DNA of 12,509 nt from contig JAEYQX010000254.1 in the NCBI GenBank assembly GCA_023409795.1, positions 1 to 12,509 on the forward strand, in the 5' to 3' direction. Below, piece by piece: positions 1-5,168 of the stretch. Numbering within the stretch: position 1 is the first letter of the stretch; each line of letters opens with the position of its first letter. The notes below the pieces were generated by a model. That model saw only the letters and a program-made list of their open reading frames with translations. It was not told the origin of the DNA and did no database searches. Origin of the DNA: Pseudomonadota bacterium. GTDB lineage: Bacteria > Pseudomonadota > Alphaproteobacteria > Caulobacterales > Caulobacteraceae. The position numbers were made by a program, and so were the translations under genes.

Positions 1-37
1 CCACCAGGCCCGTCATGATAGCAACCGACTTTTTCAT
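1..37 (-). CDS. 5' end of an unidentified gene, cut by the window edge
   Basis: Only the first 12 codons are visible, reading M-K-K-S-V-A-I-M-T-G-L-V on the minus strand. Two lysines followed by a hydrophobic stretch look like the start of a signal peptide or a membrane anchor. An AAGGGAG Shine-Dalgarno sequence lies about 7 bases upstream of the ATG. The start is 3 bases beyond the TGA of the small upstream reading frame at 41-178, so the two are probably co-translated from the promoter at 278-306. The function cannot be told from 12 residues. Confidence 0.6.
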   Translation of the reverse strand, partial: MKKSVAIMTGLV

Positions 38-40
38 TTT

Positions 41-178
41 TCACTCCCTTGTTCCTAGGGCTGCGTCGATGGTGGCCGCCGGTTCCGGCCCGGACTGTGC
101 CGCGGCCGGAATGGCCACGGCCAAGGCAATAAATGATGCGGTGGCGGACAGACGTGCGTGCCCAGTACTCCCAAGCAT
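41..178 (-). CDS. Small secreted-type peptide, 45 aa, unknown function
   Basis: This short minus-strand reading frame starts with ATG at 178 and ends with TGA at 43-41. A very strong Shine-Dalgarno sequence (GGGGAGGG) stands 5 bases before the ATG. The protein looks like a Sec signal peptide: a short polar n-region ending in Arg9, a hydrophobic core (about residues 14-24, F-I-A-L-A-V-A-I-P), and an A-A-A-Q cleavage site around residue 27. The predicted mature part is only about 18 residues (QSGPEPAATIDAALGTRE). Most codons end in G or C, as in the real genes nearby. The next gene starts 3 bases after the stop. I do not recognise a family. It could be a small periplasmic peptide, a leader whose translation controls the next gene, or the remnant of a longer gene. 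Confidence 0.5.
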   Translation of the reverse strand: MLGSTGHARLSATASFIALAVAIPAAAQSGPEPAATIDAALGTRE

Positions 179-192
179 TACAACCCTCCCCT

Positions 193-205
193 GTGCGGGC
201 CGCAC
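193..205 (-). promoter_or_regulatory. GC-rich dyad just upstream of the small-peptide Shine-Dalgarno
   Basis: GTGCGG-G-CCGCAC is a perfect 6-bp inverted repeat that ends next to the GGGGAGGG ribosome binding site of the small peptide at 41-178. In RNA it could fold with a GC loop and affect access to the ribosome binding site, or it could be a protein site. The role is not known, and GC-rich dyads also occur by chance. Confidence 0.25.
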
Positions 206-277
206 GCTGGGCCGACCCGATCATGCTCCGCCGTTGATCTCATGGCCCCCGGACGGATCAGTGGCCACGTGCGGGGG

Positions 278-306
278 ATCACACATATTGATGACCTCGA
301 AGTCAA
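278..306 (-). promoter_or_regulatory. Putative sigma70-type promoter for the leftmost unit
   Basis: On the minus strand TTGACT (306-301) is followed after exactly 17 bases by TGTGAT (283-278). The -35 box matches TTGACA at five of six positions and the -10 box matches TATAAT at four of six. It sits in the most AT-rich part of the gap and would start transcription near 271, giving a leader of about 90 bases before the small-peptide ATG at 178. A perfect 10-bp palindrome, AATAGCTATT (305-314), overlaps the -35 side and could bind a regulator. Confidence 0.45.
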
Positions 307-453
307 TAGCTATTAACAGCAAAGTTGGTTGTCGGGCAGAAATTATCAGCCGGCTTTTGGGCTTGCGCGGCGATTTTCCTCCAAGCGACAAGACTCTGGC
401 ACCAAGGCGCGCATTAATATGCTGAGGCCTTCTGGCAACAGGCAAGCCAATCG

Positions 454-474
454 GTGGGCGAAGCGCACGCCCAC
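454..474 (-). terminator. Hairpin downstream of the HPt gene, possible terminator
   Basis: GTGGGCG and CGCCCAC form a perfect 7-bp stem with a 7-base loop, about 40 bases beyond the HPt stop codon on the minus strand. No U-run follows, so it is not a classical intrinsic terminator. It may protect the 3' end or work with Rho. Confidence 0.35.
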
Positions 475-512
475 GTTCCCATCCAGGGTTGAGCCTCATG
501 GCCGAGGCAGGG

Positions 513-872
513 TCAGTCCTGGCGGCTGAGGCTTCGAAGCATCAGGCCGTGTCGATAGGCGGCCACGTCTGCCAGGGCCTGGTTCAGGGCGGACAGGACG
601 CGCTGCAGCCCTGGTGCCGCCTCGCTCGAGGCCAGGCCTTCGACCTGCAGGCAGACTTCGGCGAGAAGGCTCGCACCAATGCCGGCGCTGGCCCCGCGCA
701 GGGTATGAAGGGCATCGCGCCAGCCCTCATGGGCGACGTCCAGCAGGGGCGTCCACAGCCGGGTCTGGTCCACGAACAGGTCGAGCACCTCCAGGGTGAC
801 CGCATCGTCACCCCCGGTCATCCGTTCGAGGACGGTGAAGTCCACCGCCCCCGACAGATCGCGCATGGCCAT
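513..872 (-). CDS. Histidine phosphotransfer (HPt) domain protein
   Basis: This 119-aa protein consists of one HPt domain, a helical-bundle module that carries a phosphoryl group on histidine between a hybrid kinase and a response regulator. The motif H-T-L-R-G-A-S-A-G-I-G-A at residues 56-67 fits the HPt consensus HxLKGxSxxxGA, making His56 the likely phosphorylated residue. There is no receiver, kinase or output domain, so it is a free-standing, cytoplasmic phosphotransfer protein. The ATG at 872 shares its A with the TGA of the permease gene (TGATG), so it should be translated by coupling. A second ATG two codons later is possible. No kinase or receiver gene adjoins it, so its partners are encoded elsewhere. 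The HPt call is firm; the pathway is unknown. Confidence 0.8.
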   Translation of the reverse strand: MAMRDLSGAVDFTVLERMTGGDDAVTLEVLDLFVDQTRLWTPLLDVAHEGWRDALHTLRGASAGIGASLLAEVCLQVEGLASSEAAPGLQRVLSALNQALADVAAYRHGLMLRSLSRQD

Positions 873-2284
873 CAGGCCTGGTCGCGCCGGGCCAGTCGCG
901 AGTTACGCGACGACCACAGGAAGTAGAGGGCCAGGCCGCCCAGGTTCCACAGCAGGAAGTAGAGCTGGGTCGAGGCCTTCAGGCTGAAGAAGAAGACGAT
1001 GCAGCCGACAATGGCCACGCCGCCCACCAGCCACCACAGCGGGGCCTTGAACTTGCGCTCGCGGTTGGGTTCGCGGACCCGCAGGACGATCAGGCTGATG
1101 CCCACCGCCGAGAAGGCCATCAGGGTGCCCGCATTGGCCAGGGACGCCAGTTCGTCCAGGCGCATGACGCCCGCGAGGATGGCCACGACGATGGCGGTGA
1201 AGATGGTGACGACCTGGGGCACCCCGCGCGACGAGATCCGGGCCAGGCGCGTGGGCAGCAGGCCATCGCGCGACATCCCCAGGAAGATGCGGCTCTGGCC
1301 GAACAGGAAGGCCAGCAGGACGGTCGGCAGGGCCACCACGGCCGCCGCCGCGATCCACTGGGCCGCTACCCCCTGCCCCAGGCCCCGCATGATGTGCGCC
1401 AGGGGCTCGGCGCTGTCGGCAAAGCTGCTGACCGGGGCTGCCCCGATCGCTGCCGCCGCGACGGCGATATAGAGGACGGTGCAGACCACCATGGAGCCGA
1501 CGATGCCGATCGCCAGGTCGCGCTCGGGCTTGCGGGTTTCCTCGGCCGCCGTGGCGATGGCGTCAAAGCCATAGAAGGCAAAGAAGATGATGGCCGCTGC
1601 GGCCATGACTCCGGTCTGGACAAAGGGCGCGCCAAAGCCATGGGGCATGAAGGGCTTGAAGTTGGCGGTGTCGAAGTGCGGCAGGGCGATGGCAACGAAG
1701 ACCACCAGGGCCGCGATCTTGATGAAGACCAGGATGGCATTCAGCGTGGCGCTTTCGCGCGTGCCCAGCAGCAGCAGGCCCGCGACCACGGCGATGATGG
1801 CCACGGCCGGCAGGTTGATCATGCCGCCCTCGACGTGCGGCCCGACCGTCAGGGCCAGGGGAATGTCGATGCCAATGCCACTGAGGAAGGCCACGGCATA
1901 GCCTGACCACCCCACCGCCACGGCCGAGACCACCAGCGAATACTCGAGGATCAGGCTCCAGCCCACGACCCAGGCAAAGATCTCGCCCAGGGCCGCATAG
2001 GAATAGGTATAGGCACTGCCCGAGGCGGGCATGATGGTCGACAGCTCGGCATAGGCCAGGGCCGCACAGGCGCAGACCAGGCCTGCCATGCCAAAGCTGA
2101 TCATCACCGCCGGGCCGGCCAGGCCCGCGCCGACGCCGATCAGGGTCAGGATCCCGGTGCCAACAATCGCCCCGACGCCCAGCGCGACCAGATGCGGCCA
2201 GCTCAGCGACTTGCGCAGCCCCGGCCCGTCAGCCTGGGGCTCAAACATGGCGTCAATCGACAGCCGGCGATTCCAGAATGCCAT
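872..2284 (-). CDS. APC-superfamily amino-acid permease
   Basis: This 470-aa inner-membrane protein with about 12 hydrophobic segments probably moves amino acids with protons. The first helix carries G-V-G-A-I-V-G-T-G-I (residues 36-45), the substrate-binding glycine motif of the amino acid-polyamine-organocation superfamily. The later stretch F-Y-G-F-D-A-I-A-T-A-A-E-E-T followed by KPERDL is typical of the cationic amino acid transporter (CAT/YfnA) branch. I chose the ATG at 2284 because GGAGG lies 9 bases upstream and the protein then opens MAFWNRRLSIDAMFE, a normal N-terminus for this branch. Longer starts up to 2350 add a non-helical, Cys- and Pro-rich stretch. The last codon overlaps the HPt start. 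The substrate cannot be read from sequence; basic or branched amino acids are guesses. Confidence 0.85.
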   Translation of the reverse strand: MAFWNRRLSIDAMFEPQADGPGLRKSLSWPHLVALGVGAIVGTGILTLIGVGAGLAGPAVMISFGMAGLVCACAALAYAELSTIMPASGSAYTYSYAALGEIFAWVVGWSLILEYSLVVSAVAVGWSGYAVAFLSGIGIDIPLALTVGPHVEGGMINLPAVAIIAVVAGLLLLGTRESATLNAILVFIKIAALVVFVAIALPHFDTANFKPFMPHGFGAPFVQTGVMAAAAIIFFAFYGFDAIATAAEETRKPERDLAIGIVGSMVVCTVLYIAVAAAAIGAAPVSSFADSAEPLAHIMRGLGQGVAAQWIAAAAVVALPTVLLAFLFGQSRIFLGMSRDGLLPTRLARISSRGVPQVVTIFTAIVVAILAGVMRLDELASLANAGTLMAFSAVGISLIVLRVREPNRERKFKAPLWWLVGGVAIVGCIVFFFSLKASTQLYFLLWNLGGLALYFLWSSRNSRLARRDQA

Positions 2285-2379
2285 GCGGCACAGCCTCCAA
2301 CTTGCCGCGCCACCCGGCGGCGATTCCTGCAGGCAACTTTGCTCTCCCAAAAAAGATTATGAAAGAGCACATTAGGCCC

Positions 2380-2408
2380 TTGCACTGACGAAACTTCCTG
2401 CGTATTAA
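2380..2408 (+). promoter_or_regulatory. Promoter of tRNA-Lys
   Basis: TTGCAC (2380-2385) and TATTAA (2403-2408) are separated by exactly 17 bases, close to the sigma70 consensus. Transcription would start near 2415, followed by a GC-rich stretch and a leader of about 65 bases before the mature tRNA at 2480. The position and orientation fit the tRNA. Confidence 0.6.
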
Positions 2409-2479
2409 GCCGGCCTTCCGGTGAGGCCAGCCCCCGCCGCGAAGAGCCGGTGCCTCACCAAGGGCACAGACGACGGTAC

Positions 2480-2555
<76 letters not shown>

Positions 2556-2594
2556 TCGTCTCTCTGATTTTCCTGCATTTTTACTGGATCGGAT

Positions 2595-2632
2595 GTCAGA
2601 CCGTCAGACTCGCGTCTGACTCACCGTCAGAC
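2595..2632. repeat. Cluster of four GTCAGAC heptamers with a dyad
   Basis: Within 38 bases GTCAGAC occurs at 2595-2601, 2603-2609 and 2626-2632, and inverted as GTCTGAC at 2614-2620. The second and the inverted copy make an 18-bp dyad with a 4-base centre. ACCGTCAGAC is repeated directly at 2600-2609 and 2623-2632. Two GACTC sequences (2607-2611, 2618-2622) fit GANTC, the CcrM methylation site of Caulobacterales. It lies between the tRNA and the 3' end of the convergent XRE gene. It may be an operator array or a stem-loop ending the tRNA transcript, but no T-run follows the dyad. Confidence 0.55.
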
Positions 2633-2637
2633 ATGAC

Positions 2638-2656
2638 AAAGGGCCAGGCATGGCCC
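2638..2656 (-). terminator. Rho-independent terminator of the XRE operon
   Basis: On the minus strand GGGCCA-TGCC-TGGCCC forms a perfect 6-bp, GC-rich stem with a 4-base loop, followed by TTTGT. It starts about 28 bases after the XRE stop codon, where a terminator for the minus-strand unit is expected. The U-run is short. Confidence 0.6.
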
Positions 2657-2684
2657 GACCCTTCCGAGAATCCTGATGGCCTTC

Positions 2685-3038
2685 CTAGCGGCGCACGTCG
2701 ACCAGGGCGCGGGCCGTGACCAGCAGGGCCTCGCGCTGGCGCGGCTTCATCCGCTCGAACAGGTCGGCCAGCTCAGCCGCAGCCGCCTCGGCCCCCTTGG
2801 ACGCGTCCTCGCCCGGATACAGGTCGCCGATGGTGCAGCCCAGGGCCGCGGCCGCCTTGGCCAGGGTCGAGGCCGCCATGCGGTTGACGCCGCGCTCATA
2901 CTTCTGGACCTGCTGGAAGGTGACGCCCAGGGCTTCGGCGAGGCCGGACTGGGTCATCCGGTTCTGGATACGAAACGCCTTCATCTGTGCGCCCACATGG
3001 ACGTCAATCGGATCACGCGTCACGCTTGGGCTAGTCAT
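2685..3038 (-). CDS. XRE-family helix-turn-helix transcriptional regulator
   Basis: This 117-aa protein carries a Cro/CI-type helix-turn-helix. It starts with P-I-D-V-H-V-G-A-Q-M-K (residues 10-20), common in a group of small alphaproteobacterial XRE regulators. The DNA-binding helices are around residues 28-50 (M-T-Q-S-G-L-A-E-A-L-G-V-T-F-Q-Q-V-Q-K-Y-E). The C-terminal 35 residues are an Ala/Glu-rich helix, probably for dimerisation. I prefer the ATG at 3038, which lies 4 bases after the TAA of the membrane protein gene. A longer start at 3092 would overlap that gene by about 50 bases and add a non-conserved stretch. It is probably co-transcribed with the membrane protein and may repress its own operon. 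Its target is unknown. Confidence 0.85.
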   Translation of the reverse strand: MTSPSVTRDPIDVHVGAQMKAFRIQNRMTQSGLAEALGVTFQQVQKYERGVNRMAASTLAKAAAALGCTIGDLYPGEDASKGAEAAAAELADLFERMKPRQREALLVTARALVDVRR

Positions 3039-3042
3039 GGTG

Positions 3043-3471
3043 TTACTGGTCCCGTCTCTCGTCGCTGGCTTGTTTATCACGACTGCCCCCAACTACCGCC
3101 CCCAGGCAGAGACTGGCGATCAAGCCGATATTCCAGACATAATAGGCCGAAACATAGGCCCATTGCATCAGGTCATGATTACGCACGAAAACGTAGTGCG
3201 TCGCCAGCACGAGAAATTGGAAGGCCGCAGCAAAAATCAACCACTTGCGGGTCGATCTGAGGCACGCATACAGCAGGATCAGGAAAACCGCCGTATCAAC
3301 CGCGATGACTTCCCAGGGCGGGTTCACCTTGTCGAAGGGCAGGATCGACGACAGGCCCCAGGCCACAAGCAGAACAACGGCAATAGCCCTTTCCCACCAG
3401 CCACCACGCAGGAAGGCCAGCAGACTGGCAAGCAGCAGGAACAACAGGGTCGCAAGGATAATGGGTGGCAT
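3043..3471 (-). CDS. Small integral membrane protein, unknown function
   Basis: This 142-aa protein is mostly hydrophobic. Segments lie near residues 3-21, 28-46, 56-70 (V-I-A-V-D-T-A-V-F-L-I-L-L-Y-A), 79-95 and 104-126, giving four or five membrane helices, with a short charged tail (S-R-D-K-Q-A-S-D-E-R-R-D-Q). The sequence is rich in Trp and Tyr in the last third. I recognise no family. The XRE regulator follows 4 bases after the stop. The start ATG at 3471 has only a weak Shine-Dalgarno and lies inside a 27-bp palindrome. The unknown helical gene upstream is separated by 27 bases. It is a real gene by its hydrophobic pattern, but its role is open. Confidence 0.7.
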   Translation of the reverse strand: MPPIILATLLFLLLASLLAFLRGGWWERAIAVVLLVAWGLSSILPFDKVNPPWEVIAVDTAVFLILLYACLRSTRKWLIFAAAFQFLVLATHYVFVRNHDLMQWAYVSAYYVWNIGLIASLCLGAVVGGSRDKQASDERRDQ

Positions 3472-3489
3472 AGCCTGGCTATACCACCC
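3463..3489. promoter_or_regulatory. 27-bp near-perfect palindrome over a start codon
   Basis: The arms at 3463-3475 and 3477-3489 are 13 bases each with one mismatch, around a single central base. In the minus-strand mRNA the mismatch becomes a G-U pair. The 3' arm contains the ATG of the membrane protein gene (3471-3469) and the 5' arm contains the only Shine-Dalgarno-like bases (GGGGTGG). It may be a DNA operator, for example for the XRE regulator, or an RNA fold that hides the start. Confidence 0.5.
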
Positions 3490-3498
3490 CGTGCCGAT

Positions 3499-3867
3499 TC
3501 AGGCTTGGCGCTCGACCAATTGAAGCCGGGCTGATTTTGCGCTTCCGCGAATGATGTCGTCCTCGTCCTTGTCCAGGCCGCCCATGTGGATCGAGCGGAA
3601 GCGGGACTTGCTCTTTACCTCGGCCAGGGCGTTGTGCAGCTCGACCATGGCCTTCTGGGCCTCGATCTGGGCCGTCATGGCGCGGGCCAGGGCGTCAAAG
3701 GCCGGCTGGCCGACCGTGGCCGCCATCCCGGCCTCTCTGCGGGTCCGGGTCAGGGTCTGGGCCAGGCGTGCCAGTCGCTCGATCGACTGGTCCTGGCCGT
3801 TCTCGGCACTTTGCAGGGCGCGCTGAAGCCGCGCGACAAGCCGCGTCGCCTTTTCAATACGGTTCAT
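3499..3867 (-). CDS. Conserved-looking helical protein, unknown function
   Basis: This 122-aa soluble protein is predicted to be almost all alpha-helix. Residues 1-45 are rich in Arg, Leu, Ala and Gln with heptad-like spacing, suggesting a coiled coil, and residues 58-86 form another amphipathic helix. An acidic segment (D-K-D-E-D-D, about residues 98-103) lies between the helices and a basic C-terminus. No signal peptide or membrane helix is seen. Codons end mostly in G or C, supporting a real gene. The ATG at 3867 has GGAA about 9 bases upstream. It follows the LuxR region by 30 bases and precedes the membrane protein by 27 bases, so these may form one transcript. I do not recognise the family. 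Confidence 0.65.
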   Translation of the reverse strand: MNRIEKATRLVARLQRALQSAENGQDQSIERLARLAQTLTRTRREAGMAATVGQPAFDALARAMTAQIEAQKAMVELHNALAEVKSKSRFRSIHMGGLDKDEDDIIRGSAKSARLQLVERQA

Positions 3868-3897
3868 GGGTCAGGTTCCGAATAGGAGCCCGGGGCG

Positions 3898-4530
3898 TCA
3901 GCCGCTGTAGCGCAACCTTTGCAGGAGCATGGTGAACTGCTCGACCCCGGCAATAGCAGTCAGGATCCACGCGATGACGGCGGCAAGGCCGAAGACGACG
4001 AGGATGCTTCCGAGACGTCCGTATCCAGCAAGGTCGGACTGAAGTGCACGTCCAACATCGCGGCCCCTATGTAGATGATCTCTGACATCACCCCGCCCGC
4101 GGTCATGAAGGGCATCTGCTTGCGCGTCGCCTCCATCAGATGGGCGACCATGTCGCGCTTCGCCGGGGTGGTCGCCATACGCAGCAGGATGGCTTCCATC
4201 TCGGCCCAGCTGACGGGCGGGAGGGCTTCGGAGTTGTGGATCATGGGATGTCCTTTCCGCCCCCACAACCGACTGGATTTCGTGCGCTCTCGCCATTGGG
4301 AGCGGTTCATATTGGGACTGGTTCCCAATGCCGGATTCTGCCGCAACCAGGCGCAGGGCAGCGGCCACCCGGTTCTCCGCCTGCAGCTTCCTGACCGCAT
4401 TCTCGCAGTGGCGGTCGACCGTGCCCGGCTTGATGCCGAGCTGGCGCGCGATCTGCTTGGAGCTGAAATGCGAATGCACCAGGCGCAGGCACTGGCGCTC
4501 GCGTTCGGTCAGACGATGGGCTTCATCCAT
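3898..4530 (-). CDS. LuxR-type HTH regulator, C-terminal part doubtful
   Basis: The frame is open for 210 codons. Residues 6-65 are a LuxR/GerE helix-turn-helix: L-T-E-R-E-R-Q-C-L-R-L-V, then S-S-K-Q-I-A-R-Q-L-G-I-K-P-G-T-V-D-R-H. There is no receiver or autoinducer domain. GGGAG lies 8 bases before the ATG. After about residue 70 the codon pattern weakens, and residues 95-165 are rich in Arg, His, Asp and Gly, as in an out-of-frame reading. Over that same DNA a better-looking frame runs at 3960-4244. The last 40 residues (G-S-I-L-V-V-F-G-L-A-A-V-I-A-W-I-L) are again coding-like and form a membrane helix. An HTH domain plus a C-terminal membrane helix is known in alphaproteobacterial LuxR-like proteins, so this frame could be real throughout. 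More likely the HTH protein is one gene and the helix belongs to a frameshifted second gene. Confidence 0.6.
   Translation of the reverse strand: MDEAHRLTERERQCLRLVHSHFSSKQIARQLGIKPGTVDRHCENAVRKLQAENRVAAALRLVAAESGIGNQSQYEPLPMARAHEIQSVVGAERTSHDPQLRSPPARQLGRDGSHPAAYGDHPGEARHGRPSDGGDAQADALHDRGRGDVRDHLHRGRDVGRALQSDLAGYGRLGSILVVFGLAAVIAWILTAIAGVEQFTMLLQRLRYSG
3960..4244 (-). CDS. Overlapping gene with its own RBS, probably frameshifted at its 3' end
   Basis: ATG at 4244 has a strong Shine-Dalgarno (GGAAAGGA, about 6 bases away). The 94-codon frame begins MIHNSEALPPVSWAEMEAIL and continues with convincing helices (A-K-R-D-M-V-A-H-L-M-E-A-T-R-K-Q-M at about 28-44, then G-G-V-M-S-E-I-I-Y-I-G-A-A-M-L at 50-64). 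Nearly every codon to about residue 72 ends in G or C. From about residue 75 the translation becomes Ser/Pro repeats, while the -1 frame turns into a membrane helix ending at 3898. A loss of one base near 4010-4025 would explain this; the intact protein would be about 115 aa with a C-terminal membrane helix. It overlaps the LuxR-type frame on the same strand, and both cannot be real over the middle section. The family is not recognised. Confidence 0.5.
   Translation of the reverse strand: MIHNSEALPPVSWAEMEAILLRMATTPAKRDMVAHLMEATRKQMPFMTAGGVMSEIIYIGAAMLDVHFSPTLLDTDVSEASSSSSALPPSSRGS
4295..4329. repeat. Three ATTGGGA elements, two direct and one inverted
   Basis: ATTGGGA occurs at 4295-4301 and 4311-4317, and inverted as TCCCAAT at 4323-4329. 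The last two form a perfect 7-bp dyad with a 5-base centre. They sit at the end of the HTH-coding part, 50 to 85 bases upstream of the ATG at 4244, where codon use becomes less gene-like. They could be an operator or an RNA hairpin controlling the second gene. Confidence 0.4.
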
Positions 4531-4566
4531 GGGCGATCTCCCTGAGACCCCTTGGCTAACATCGCT

Positions 4567-4605
4567 ACACTAGAGCCTTTGCGGGCTCGGGCAAGGCGAT
4601 GTCAA
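4567..4605 (-). promoter_or_regulatory. Possible promoter of the LuxR-type gene
   Basis: The gap between regA and the LuxR-type gene contains, on the minus strand, TTGACA (4605-4600) but no good -10 box 17 bases beyond it. Another pair, TTGCCC (4594-4589) and TAGTGT (4572-4567), has a 16-base spacer and weak matches. Just before these, a short GGCC-GGAAA-GGCC stem (4610-4622) directly after the regA stop codons (TGATAG) may be a weak terminator. A separate transcription unit is plausible but not proven. Confidence 0.3.
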
Positions 4606-4626
4606 TAAGGGCCGGAAAGGCCGCTA

Positions 4627-5163
4627 TCAGGTGACTTGCCGTTTCTCAAGCTTGCGCGCCAGGGTTCGGCGATGCATCCCCAGCCGCCGCGCGGTTTCCG
4701 AGATGTTGAAATTCGTCTCGGCCAGGACCTCATGGATGCGTTCCCACTCCAGGGTCTTGATCGAGGTCGGGCGGGCGCTGAGGGCCGCCTCGGGATCGCC
4801 CTCCTGCCGGGCAAAGGCGGCCTCGATCTCGTCGGTGCCGGCGGGCTTGGCCAGGTAGTGGCGCGCGCCCAGCTTGATCGCCTCGACCGCCGTGGCGATG
4901 CTGGCAAAGCCGGTCAGGACGACAATGATCATCTGCGGGTCGAAGGCATGGAGCGTCTGCACGCAGGCCAGGCCCGAGCCCGTGCCCAGCTTGAGGTCGA
5001 CCACGGCATACTGGGGATGATGGACCTGCAGCCGCTCCAGCACCTGCTCATGGCTGCGCGCCGACACCACCTGATAGCCGCGGCGCTCGAACGAGCGGCA
5101 CAGGGTGCGCGAGAAGGACTCGTCATCCTCGATGATCATCAGCTGGCGGGGCGCGTCGGTCAT
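4627..5163 (-). CDS. regA: RegA/PrrA/ActR-family redox response regulator
   Basis: This 178-aa protein has an N-terminal receiver and a C-terminal Fis-type helix-turn-helix, the usual RegA length and layout. The acidic pocket is E12-D13-D14, the phosphorylated Asp is D56 (A-V-V-D-L-K-L), the switch Thr is T84 (V-V-L-T-G) and the Lys is K106 (Y-L-A-K-P-A). Residues 153-172 (N-I-S-E-T-A-R-R-L-G-M-H-R-R-T-L-A-R-K-L) match the strongly conserved RegA DNA-binding motif. In this family RegA controls respiration, oxidase, carbon and nitrogen genes according to redox state. The ATG is 5 bases after the regB stop (TAG), so it is co-transcribed with its kinase. It ends with tandem stops TGATAG. The cyo genes of the same block are likely targets, by inference. 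Confidence 0.93.
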   Translation of the reverse strand: MTDAPRQLMIIEDDESFSRTLCRSFERRGYQVVSARSHEQVLERLQVHHPQYAVVDLKLGTGSGLACVQTLHAFDPQMIIVVLTGFASIATAVEAIKLGARHYLAKPAGTDEIEAAFARQEGDPEAALSARPTSIKTLEWERIHEVLAETNFNISETARRLGMHRRTLARKLEKRQVT

Positions 5164-5168
5164 GGCTT

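Larger units (their letters stand above)
179..512. other. Intergenic region of about 330 bp
   Basis: I see no convincing gene here. Frames on either strand are rich in Arg, Pro and Gly and lack the G/C-ending codon pattern of the true genes. The stretch holds the putative minus-strand promoter at 278-306 with its overlapping AATAGCTATT palindrome, the dyad at 193-205, and a hairpin at 454-474 just after the HPt gene. Confidence 0.5.

Noticed and set aside
15..425. A 136-codon plus-strand frame at the left end
   Set aside because: It lacks a good ribosome binding site and gene-like codon use, and runs against the small-peptide gene and promoter read on the minus strand.
489..926. A plus-strand frame opposite the HPt gene
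   Set aside because: The minus-strand frame has a clear HPt motif and coupling to the permease; the plus-strand frame has neither.
2595..2632. The repeat cluster as a CRISPR array
   Set aside because: The units are 7 bases, partly inverted, without regular spacers, and there are no cas genes.
3471..3501. Stop-codon readthrough joining the helical and membrane protein genes, which are in the same frame
   Set aside because: Sharing a frame has a one-in-three chance, and the membrane protein has a natural hydrophobic N-terminus at its own ATG. Nothing else points to readthrough.
3898..4530. A quorum-sensing LuxR receptor
   Set aside because: Only the DNA-binding domain is present; there is no autoinducer-binding domain and no luxI-type synthase nearby.
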